From Sphingobacterium phlebotomi (lineage in GTDB: Bacteria; Bacteroidota; Bacteroidia; Sphingobacteriales; Sphingobacteriaceae): a DNA stretch of 64,000 bases. The first letter of the stretch is position 1, and each line of letters starts with the position of its first letter. The position numbers and the translations under genes are program-made. The notes below the pieces were generated by a model. The model had not been told where the DNA came from. It saw nothing but the letters and a program-made list of their open reading frames with translations, and searched no databases. The stretch lies in contig NZ_VTAV01000013.1 in the NCBI RefSeq assembly GCF_008180195.1, positions 62,001-126,000 of the forward strand. The letters run 5' to 3'. Below, in pieces: positions 8,741-15,123 of this stretch.

Positions 8741-10244
8741 CATCGTTGGTCTTTTTTTGCATACAGCTGCAAGGTACCCTGACAAAACGGCTATCCGGGA
8801 TAAAAGCGGTGATAAAATTACTTTTTCAGAACTCGCACAGCATGTTCGGAAAACAGCAAATCACTTTGAACGGAAAGGGCTACGAAAAGGCGATCGGGTT
8901 TTATTGTTTGTACCGATGGGCATTGATCTCTACCGAAATGTATTGGCCCTCTTTTACCTGGGAGCGACTGTCGTTTTTGTAGACCAATGGAGCAAGATCG
9001 ACCGTTTGGATACCTGTTGTCAAATAGCGGATTGCAAAGCTTTTGTCGGTAGCTGGAAAGCCCACCTATTGCGCTTCTTTTCCAAAGGTATCCGGCAAAT
9101 TCCGATCAAGTTAGGATTGTCTTATTCCAAGGAGGAACATGATAAAATTTGCCGTACGTTATCGGAAGATGCAGCACTTATTACCTTTACGACGGGCAGT
9201 ACCGGAATGCCGAAGGCGGCACTGCGGACACATGGTTTCTTATACGAACAATTTAAAGCACTGGAAGAGGAGATCAATGCAAAACCATCGGACGTGGATA
9301 TGTCGGTTTTGCCCATTGTCTTGCTCATCAATCTGGCACTGGGGTCAACGTCGGTGATTGCCGACTTCAACCCATCGAAACCAACGAAAATCCGACCACG
9401 AAGAATAGTAAAACAGCTTTTGGATTATCGGGTTACCAGATTGGTGGCTTCCCCTTATTTTGTCAAACGTATTGCCGAACATGTTTCCGAACATAAAATT
9501 TCATTACCGCAATTGAACGATATCTTTACCGGTGGCGCGCCTGTATTTTTAAAAGAAGCGAAACTGTACAATAAGGCATTCCCGGGTAAAAATGTACAAG
9601 TTCTCTACGGTTCTACGGAAGCGGAGCCTATTAGTTCAATAACCGCAGCTGAATTGGCTTCCGAAACATATACATTCAGCCTAAAACAAGGTTTATCCGT
9701 AGGGAGTATTTTTCATAAAGCGCAAGTAAAGATTATTCCTATTACAGATAAATCGCTTTTCGATATTTCTTCTGAAGCGTTTGCGCATATGCAACAGCCC
9801 GAAGGCGTATGGGGAGAAATCATTGTTGCCGGTCCGCATGTCCTCACGCAATATTATAAAAATGAACAAGCCCTCCGGGCTAATAAGATTCTGATTGATG
9901 GTGTCTACTGGCACCGAACCGGTGACAGTGGTTATATCCGAGATGGACGTCTCTTCCTCACAGGAAGGTGCAATACGCTCATCCCGCAAGGCGAAGATTG
10001 GCTTTCTACTTTTGTTTTTGAAAACTTCGTACAGTCTATCAACGGCGTTGAAATGGGAACGATTCTTTCCGACGGCAACGGTATAATAGCATTTATTGAA
10101 CTAACAGAAAATAAGCAGTCAACCAAAGAAAATATCCTAAGCGAATTTCAGAAACTACCGTTTAAAATAACAACCGTAAAATTCCAGCGGTTGCCACGGG
10201 ATCCCCGCCATCATTCTAAGATTGAATACAGCAAGTTAATCTAG
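8724..10244 (+). CDS. Acyl-activating AMP-dependent ligase (acyl-CoA/ACP synthetase-like)
   Basis: Adenylate-forming enzyme of 506 residues that would activate a fatty or other carboxylic acid. The P-loop-like A3 motif is TFTTGSTGMPKAALRTHG (about residues 153-170), QVLYGSTEAEP is the A5-like block, and the D-R/hinge region is replaced by YWHRTGDSGYIRDGRLFLTGRCN. A C-terminal Lys-containing region is present (HHSKIEYSKLI). The N-terminal part resembles OleC-type fatty acid ligases, but I cannot confirm that. It is the last gene of the lipid operon and overlaps the GNAT-like gene. Its TAG stop is the lower half of a CTAG palindrome shared with the convergent P-type ATPase gene, leaving no room for a separate terminator. 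Confidence 0.82.
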   Translation: MENPFNIVGLFLHTAARYPDKTAIRDKSGDKITFSELAQHVRKTANHFERKGLRKGDRVLLFVPMGIDLYRNVLALFYLGATVVFVDQWSKIDRLDTCCQIADCKAFVGSWKAHLLRFFSKGIRQIPIKLGLSYSKEEHDKICRTLSEDAALITFTTGSTGMPKAALRTHGFLYEQFKALEEEINAKPSDVDMSVLPIVLLINLALGSTSVIADFNPSKPTKIRPRRIVKQLLDYRVTRLVASPYFVKRIAEHVSEHKISLPQLNDIFTGGAPVFLKEAKLYNKAFPGKNVQVLYGSTEAEPISSITAAELASETYTFSLKQGLSVGSIFHKAQVKIIPITDKSLFDISSEAFAHMQQPEGVWGEIIVAGPHVLTQYYKNEQALRANKILIDGVYWHRTGDSGYIRDGRLFLTGRCNTLIPQGEDWLSTFVFENFVQSINGVEMGTILSDGNGIIAFIELTENKQSTKENILSEFQKLPFKITTVKFQRLPRDPRHHSKIEYSKLI

Positions 10245-12277
10245 AACGTCATCCGCTGTATTCTTATGGCATTCAAAATCGCCAATAGTGCTACGCCCAC
10301 ATCAGCGAATACAGCTTCCCACATGGTGGCCAGTCCGCCTGCTCCGAGAATAAGTACGATGGCCTTTACTCCGAAAGCTAATCCGATATTTTGCCACACG
10401 ATTTTTTTTGTTTGTTTACCCATGTTGATCGCCATAGGAATTTTACTCGGTTTATCATCTTGAATAACCACATCCGCCGTTTCGATAGTAGCATCACTCC
10501 CCAGTCCACCCATAGCTATCCCAACATCACTCAATGCCACCACCGGTGCGTCATTCACGCCATCCCCGACAAACGCAACGCTTTCGCCCTTAGCTTTGAT
10601 TTCTTTTATCTTGTTTACTTTATCTTCCGGTAACAGATCTCCAAACGCATTACGAATTCCCAACGTTTTTGCTACGTATTGTACAACCGTATTCTTATCG
10701 CCACTCAACATGGTTGGTTTCACGCCAAGTGACTTCAATTTATCAATCGTCAATTGGGCGTCCTCTTTGATATTGTCTGCAATCGTGATATACCCCACAA
10801 ATTTATGATCGTATGCAACGGCAATAGTCGTATAAACAATGCTGTTAACATCTAAATCGTATCGGATCCCGAATTTATCCATCAGTTTGAAATTACCGAC
10901 TAACAAGTCTTTTCCCTTAACAGTCGCTTTCAACCCATATCCTGCAATTTCTTCTATATGGACCAGCTCAATGGAACGATCTATACCTCCAACATAGTGG
11001 TGAATTGCCGTGGCGACAGGATGTGTACTGTGGCTTTCCAAAGCATTGACCATTTGAAGCATCTCACCGCTGTCAAATTCCGAACTAAGATTCACTTCTT
11101 GCACGTTAAAAACACCCTCCGTCATCGTTCCGGTCTTATCCATTACCACGTTTTGGATACGGGCAAGGGTATCTAAAAAATTGCTACCCTTTATCAAGAT
11201 ACCATTCCGGCTGGCTGCTCCAATTCCACCGAAATAACCCAACGGAATAGAAATGACTAAAGCGCAGGGGCAAGAAATCACCAGGAATACCAAGGCCCGG
11301 TATAACCAGTCCGCAAAAATATAATCACTAACAAACAATGCAGGCAAGAGCGTAATTCCAATGGCGAGGAACACCACGATAGGTGTATAAATTTTGGCAA
11401 ACTTTCGTATAAACAATTCCGTTGGCGCCTTCTGAGAGGATGCGTTTTGTACTAATACCAATATCTTACTCAATTTGCTATCAGTATAAGCCGTTGTTAC
11501 CTTTACCTGTGATACGGTATTTAAGTTAATCATTCCAGCCAAAACCGTTTCTCCTTTGCTTTTCGTATCCGGTCTACTTTCGCCTGTTAATGCGGACGTA
11601 TTGAATGATGCCGAGTCTGACAATAATTCACCATCCAAGCCAAGTTTTTCTCCGGGCTTCAGCTGTATGATCGCGCCGATGTCCACGGTTTCTGCTTTTA
11701 CGGTTTGTGGTTCGTTGTTTCTTAAAACCGTTACTTCATCGGGTCTTTGGTCAAGCAAAGATTTAATATTAGATTTTGCCTTCGAGACAGCCATCGTCTG
11801 AAATACTTCACCAATACTATAAAACAACATGACGGCGACACCTTCCGGATATTCGCCAATAGCAAATGCGCCGATCGTAGCAATACCCATGAGAAAAAAC
11901 TCTGAAAAAATATCGCCTTTTCCTATACTCCCCACAGCTTCTTTGAGTACCGGCAGGCCAACAGGAATATAGGCAACCCCATACCAAATAACCCTTACCC
12001 AATCTGTAAACCATGTTTGTGGAAACCAATGATCCATGGCAATACCCGCAAGCAACAGTACAAGGGAAACACCTGCTGGCATAAACATCTTGAAAACACT
12101 GTCGCTATTATCCGAATGATCGTGTCCATGATCATGTTCTTCATGATGACGTTTTTTTGTACTGCAACAACTATCTTCCACTATAAAATTTGCCCCGTCT
12201 GCTTTCGTATATATTTTTTCTTCTTGTGTACAACAAAGCTGTTTGCCCTCCGCATCGTATATATGTTTATGTGCCAT
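10241..12277 (-). CDS. Heavy-metal P1B-type ATPase (Zn/Cd/Co/Pb efflux type)
   Basis: Inner-membrane metal exporter. All P-type ATPase hallmarks are present: TGES (residues 231-234), the metal-site CPC in the sixth membrane helix (336-338), the phosphorylated Asp in DKTGT (380-384) and GDGVNDAPVVALSD before the last helices. The start chosen is the ATG at 12277 (MAHKH), giving 678 residues; an in-frame ATG at 12322 adds 15 unconvincing residues. There is no GMTCxxC metal-binding domain. Instead the N-terminal 60 residues carry two CC pairs and a His/Asp-rich run, HHEEHDHGHDHSD, which suggests Zn2+ or a similar divalent metal. The gene is convergent to the lipid operon, and its promoter must lie between 12278 and the repeat array. 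Confidence 0.92.
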   Translation of the reverse strand: MAHKHIYDAEGKQLCCTQEEKIYTKADGANFIVEDSCCSTKKRHHEEHDHGHDHSDNSDSVFKMFMPAGVSLVLLLAGIAMDHWFPQTWFTDWVRVIWYGVAYIPVGLPVLKEAVGSIGKGDIFSEFFLMGIATIGAFAIGEYPEGVAVMLFYSIGEVFQTMAVSKAKSNIKSLLDQRPDEVTVLRNNEPQTVKAETVDIGAIIQLKPGEKLGLDGELLSDSASFNTSALTGESRPDTKSKGETVLAGMINLNTVSQVKVTTAYTDSKLSKILVLVQNASSQKAPTELFIRKFAKIYTPIVVFLAIGITLLPALFVSDYIFADWLYRALVFLVISCPCALVISIPLGYFGGIGAASRNGILIKGSNFLDTLARIQNVVMDKTGTMTEGVFNVQEVNLSSEFDSGEMLQMVNALESHSTHPVATAIHHYVGGIDRSIELVHIEEIAGYGLKATVKGKDLLVGNFKLMDKFGIRYDLDVNSIVYTTIAVAYDHKFVGYITIADNIKEDAQLTIDKLKSLGVKPTMLSGDKNTVVQYVAKTLGIRNAFGDLLPEDKVNKIKEIKAKGESVAFVGDGVNDAPVVALSDVGIAMGGLGSDATIETADVVIQDDKPSKIPMAINMGKQTKKIVWQNIGLAFGVKAIVLILGAGGLATMWEAVFADVGVALLAILNAIRIQRMTF

Positions 12278-12322
12278 TACAAATATTTTAATGATCTTCA
12301 GATACTTTACTAATTTACACAA

Positions 12323-12410
12323 TTACTATTGCAAAGTTCATACGGATGAAATAAACAGTTTGGAATGTTTTTCTCTGTTTATGCAACACAAAATGATGTC
12401 AAACCCATAC
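12323..12410. other. Short AT-rich spacer between the ATPase gene and the repeat array
   Basis: About 90 bases, AT-rich, presumably holding the promoter of the minus-strand ATPase gene. I found no convincing TAnnTTTG element in it. Confidence 0.3.
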
Positions 12411-12919
12411 GGAAATGCGATGCCGGCGGATAGAAACATCATGTCGGCAGACGGAAGTGTCACATCGTCGCACGGAAGTGTCGCGTCGTCGTGCGGAAGT
12501 GTCGCGTCGTCGTGCGGAAGTGTCGCGTCGTCGTGCGGAAGTACCGCATCGTCGTACGGAAGTACCGCATCGGCGCACGGAAGTACCGCGTCGGCGCACG
12601 GAAGGATCGTATCGGCAGACGGGGAAATGTCATTGCCGTCCATCTGTACACAACTTCCGTCCATCTTTATCACGTCGGCGCACGGAAGAATGGCTTCCCT
12701 GAACGGGGAAATAAGCCGGAAGAGTATCTTTGTCACCTCGCCGGACGGAAAAACCATCTTCCCGCACGAAGAAACCATGTCGTTGCCCGGTATACCGTTA
12801 AAGCCGTACGCCGACATCACGTCGGCGTACGGCAACGTGATGTCGGCGCACGGAAAAATAACAGGAAAGAATTTCATCGTGTTTACGTACATATACATGT
12901 TGATGCATGCACGGTGCAT
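12338..12919 (-). CDS. Possible heptad-repeat protein (doubtful ORF)
   Basis: A 193-residue minus-strand frame covers the entire 21-bp repeat array. It reads an N-terminal hydrophobic-ish segment, then repeated LPHDDAT/LPCADAV heptads, then a short unrelated tail. It is listed because it has its own ATG and stop inside the gene-free stretch, unlike the + frame, whose stop lies inside the tRNA gene. I do not recognise the protein. Low-complexity GC-rich repeats produce open frames by chance, and the variation between units is not biased to silent sites, so the case for translation is weak. Confidence 0.2.
   Translation of the reverse strand: MHRACINMYMYVNTMKFFPVIFPCADITLPYADVMSAYGFNGIPGNDMVSSCGKMVFPSGEVTKILFRLISPFREAILPCADVIKMDGSCVQMDGNDISPSADTILPCADAVLPCADAVLPYDDAVLPHDDATLPHDDATLPHDDATLPCDDVTLPSADMMFLSAGIAFPYGFDIILCCINREKHSKLFISSV
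12411..12872. repeat. 22-unit 21-bp phased tandem repeat array, GC-rich
   Basis: Units of exactly 21 bp run without a single indel from 12411 to 12872. Units 3-10 are nearly identical, for example GGAAGTGTCGCGTCG followed by TCGTGC three times in a row at 12495-12537 approximately, while flanking units are degenerate but keep the phase. In the + frame each unit reads G-x-x-x-S-x-[HYDC], such as GSVASSC and GSTASAH. All three + frames and at least two minus frames are open, so an open frame is no proof of coding. A + reading starting at ATG 12393 would run into the tRNA gene; a minus ORF spans 12338-12919 and reads LPHDDAT-type heptads. GC is clearly higher than in the surroundings. Function unknown. 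Confidence 0.85.
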
Positions 12920-13009
12920 TTACGTCATGTACAGCGATAAAGCTAATACGGCAAATGATTTATTGATTATGTTCCGTGATTTTATGGACAACGAGACGTA
13001 CAAAAACGC

Positions 13010-13046
13010 AAAAAAGCCATTTTTCTTAGCGAAAAACAGCTTTTTT
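13010..13046 (-). terminator. Hairpin terminator downstream of first tRNA-Asn
   Basis: On the minus strand AAAAAAGC pairs with GCTTTTTT, with an inner TTTTTC/GAAAAA stem and a GCTAA loop. It lies 7 bases beyond the tRNA 3' end, and the pairing ends in a T-run in both directions. Confidence 0.6.
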
Positions 13047-13052
13047 ATTGAG

Positions 13053-13126
13053 CTCCTGAAGCTGGGCTCGAACCAGCGACCCTCTGATTAACAGTCAGAT
13101 GCTCTAACCAACTGAGCTATTCAGGA
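13053..13126 (-). tRNA. tRNA-Asn (anticodon GTT)
   Basis: A 74-base gene. The acceptor stem TCCTGAA pairs with TTCAGGA with discriminator G. The anticodon stem-loop is TCTGA-CTGTTAA-TCAGA with GTT at the anticodon, and the T arm carries GGTTCGAGCC. The CCA end is not encoded. It is nearly identical to the second tRNA-Asn at 13395-13468 apart from the acceptor stem and part of the D loop. Confidence 0.97.
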
Positions 13127-13171
13127 ATTTGTACTTTAGGCCGCGATTTCACTCGTTTTTCTAAAGTGACA

Positions 13172-13202
13172 CAAAGATACAGCTTCGTTTTTAATATCCA
13201 AA
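13172..13202 (-). promoter_or_regulatory. Bacteroidota-type promoter of the first tRNA-Asn
   Basis: On the minus strand a TTTG (-33, at 13199-13202) is followed after exactly 19 bases by TATCTTTG (-7, at 13172-13179), a perfect fit to the TTTG-N19-TAnnTTTG consensus. The predicted start lies about 40 bases ahead of the tRNA. Confidence 0.75.
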
Positions 13203-13361
13203 AAAAATTAGAAAAAAGATATTCTTATCTATATTATCGCTTTTTCGCGTAACCTAAATGAGAGTTTCACACGATTTAATAGAATCAGATCAGTCAAACG
13301 AAGGTGTACTTAATCTTTTCCTGAAACAAAGCCCATTTTGTATCAAAAAAGATTTTTAATA

Positions 13362-13392
13362 ATAAAAAAGCCACGGCGTTTCTCCGTGGCTT
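13362..13392 (-). terminator. Intrinsic terminator downstream of second tRNA-Asn
   Basis: A 9-bp perfect stem, AAGCCACGG with CCGTGGCTT, and a 7-base loop, followed on the minus strand by TTTTATTATT. It lies right after the tRNA 3' end. Confidence 0.85.
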
Positions 13393-13394
13393 TG

Positions 13395-13468
13395 CTCCTC
13401 AGGCTGGGCTCGAACCAGCGACCCTCTGATTAACAGTCAGATGCTCTAACCTGCTGAGCTACTGAGGA
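13395..13468 (-). tRNA. tRNA-Asn (anticodon GTT), second copy
   Basis: A 74-base gene with acceptor stem TCCTCAG/CTGAGGA, discriminator G, the same CTGTTAA anticodon loop and the same T arm as the copy at 13053-13126. CCA is not encoded. Confidence 0.97.
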
Positions 13469-13520
13469 ATGTTTTTACTATCAAGCAACTTTAAAAACCA
13501 ATGTTCTTGATTTACGGGTG

Positions 13521-13551
13521 CAATGTTAATTATTTTTTTTAAATCTACAAA
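13521..13551 (-). promoter_or_regulatory. Promoter of the second tRNA-Asn
   Basis: On the minus strand TTTG at 13548-13551, then 19 bases, then TAACATTG at 13521-13528. The -7 box has one mismatch to TAnnTTTG. The spacing equals that of the first tRNA promoter. Confidence 0.55.
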
Positions 13552-13759
13552 CTTGTTTTGGGGCAAATTTGAAGCAAAAATGCAAACAATTTGTAAGCCA
13601 ATACTTTAAATTTCGGCGCATAAAACCGACATAAAAATGTGTCCAGTTCTTATTACTGTTTGCTTTTTCATAATGCGGATAATGACAAAATATCGTTTTT
13701 CTTATAATAATTTCCTATTTTAACTCCTCATATAGCGGGGACAAAGAAAAATTAGTGTT

Positions 13760-14446
13760 ATGATTCATATCTTAAAATGTTATTTCTGTTTATTTTTTGG
13801 CCTTTTACTGTTATCCTGTAATAATGGAACATCACACACCGCCGAAAACAAAAAAGATAAAAATGAAGCGGAAGTCCCCGCCAAAAAAGAAGTTATTCAA
13901 AACATTCTTTTTTTCGGCAATAGCTTGACAGCTGGTTATGGTTTAGATGATCCGCAGGAAGCGTTCCCTGCACTTATACAGGCAAAGATAGACTCTTTAG
14001 GTCTACCCTACCATTGTATCAACGCAGGGCTGAGTGGAGAAACAAGTGCTGGAGGAAAAGAACGTATAGATTGGCTATTACAACAACCTGTCGATATATT
14101 TATATTGGAACTCGGTGCCAACGACGGATTACGAGGAGTATCTACAGTCTCCACCTATGAAAATCTAAGCGATATTGTGGAAAAAGTGTTGGAAGCAAAC
14201 CCCGACTGTAAATTAGTACTTGCCGGAATGAAGGTACCTCCTAGTATGGGACAGGAATACTTTAACGAATTCGAGGCTCTATTTCCTCGCTTAGCGAAAC
14301 AATATGATATGGCCCTGGTACCTTTTCTGCTAGATAATGTAGCCGGTATAGGAAACTTAAATCAAACAGATGCCGTGCACCCGACTGCCGAAGGACAAAA
14401 AATTTTGGCATATAATGTTTGGGCTGTTCTAGAACCTTTACTCTAA
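13760..14446 (+). CDS. SGNH-family arylesterase/lysophospholipase-like lipoprotein (TesA-type)
   Basis: Secreted ester hydrolase. A lipoprotein signal peptide ends in LLLLSC, with the lipidated Cys at about residue 20. The mature part has the SGNH blocks: GNSLTAGYG with the nucleophile Ser at about 55 (an N replaces the D of GDSL), the GLSGETSAGG block, GANDGL, and the C-terminal DAVHPT with catalytic Asp and His. At 228 residues it has the usual size of TesA-type esterases. The following ABC ATPase gene begins 8 bases after its stop, echoing the tesA/ybbA/ybbP neighbourhood known from Proteobacteria; here all three genes are co-directional. It would act at the inner or outer membrane periplasmic face. 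Confidence 0.87.
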   Translation: MIHILKCYFCLFFGLLLLSCNNGTSHTAENKKDKNEAEVPAKKEVIQNILFFGNSLTAGYGLDDPQEAFPALIQAKIDSLGLPYHCINAGLSGETSAGGKERIDWLLQQPVDIFILELGANDGLRGVSTVSTYENLSDIVEKVLEANPDCKLVLAGMKVPPSMGQEYFNEFEALFPRLAKQYDMALVPFLLDNVAGIGNLNQTDAVHPTAEGQKILAYNVWAVLEPLL

Positions 14447-14454
14447 AAATAACT

Positions 14455-15123
14455 ATGCCATCCACTATTTTACAATTGAACCAAGTTTCTAAAAATTATA
14501 ATCTTGGCAATACCGTCATCCCTATTTTAAAAAACATCAGCTTTGAGATTAATACTGGCGACACGGTATCTATAGTAGGTCCTTCAGGTAGCGGTAAAAC
14601 AACCTTACTAGGCTTATGTGCCGGTTTGGATCAGTGCAGTGAGGGAACGATCACCTTGAACGGGATAACACTCAACGGTCTCACGGAAGATCAATTAGCA
14701 CAGGTACGCAATGCCCATGTGGGATTTGTATTTCAAAACTTTCAGTTGCTCCCTACGCTCACCGCACTCGAAAACGTAATGGTTCCGATGGAACTACGTG
14801 GTATGCGGAATATGAACGAGAAGGCTTTAGCATTACTGGATAAGGTAGGCTTATCAAGGAGAGCTGGGCATTATCCATCACAACTTTCAGGTGGAGAACA
14901 GCAACGCGTATCTTTAGCCAGGGCATTTGCCAATAGCCCAAAGATATTATTTGCAGACGAGCCAACAGGAAACCTTGATGCGGAAACCAGTAAGGTGGTG
15001 GAAGATATGCTCTTTGAGCTTAACCGTGAATCGGGAACGACATTGGTCGTTGTTACACACGACATGGAACTCGCAGCAAAAACAGATCGTATCATTCCCA
15101 TTAGAGGAGGAACAATAGCATGA
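14455..15123 (+). CDS. ABC transporter ATP-binding protein (LolD/YbbA-like)
   Basis: Cytoplasmic ATPase subunit of a FtsX-type ABC system. It carries Walker A GPSGSGKTT (residues 42-50), the Q-loop QNFQLLPTLTALENVMVP, the signature LSGGEQQRVSLARAF, Walker B ILFADEPTGNLD and the H-loop VVVTHD. The ATG at 14455 (MPSTI) gives 222 residues, the size normal for LolD/MacB-type ATPases; a longer in-frame start at 14419 would overlap the upstream esterase. Its stop overlaps the permease start by 4 bases (ATGA), so the two are translationally coupled. It probably powers export or extraction of a lipid or lipoprotein-like cargo by the following permease. Confidence 0.92.
   Translation: MPSTILQLNQVSKNYNLGNTVIPILKNISFEINTGDTVSIVGPSGSGKTTLLGLCAGLDQCSEGTITLNGITLNGLTEDQLAQVRNAHVGFVFQNFQLLPTLTALENVMVPMELRGMRNMNEKALALLDKVGLSRRAGHYPSQLSGGEQQRVSLARAFANSPKILFADEPTGNLDAETSKVVEDMLFELNRESGTTLVVVTHDMELAAKTDRIIPIRGGTIA

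Noticed and set aside
2..10244. Archaeal-type ether lipid pathway
   Set aside because: UbiA, CdsA and CDP-alcohol genes would fit, but no geranylgeranylglyceryl-phosphate synthase or glycerol-1-phosphate dehydrogenase is visible and the cytidylyltransferase has the canonical bacterial CdsA signature. The idea can be revisited once the left flank is known.
12411..12872. CRISPR array
   Set aside because: The units are contiguous 21-bp tandem repeats without spacers of independent sequence, and there are no cas genes in the window.
12393..13091. A + strand heptad-repeat protein
   Set aside because: Its frame closes only inside the tRNA-Asn gene and passes through the tRNA terminator, which a real gene would hardly do. 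The minus frame is listed only with low confidence.
13127..13394. Small gene between the two tRNA-Asn genes
   Set aside because: The stretch is AT-rich, holds the promoter of the first tRNA, and shows no credible reading frame.
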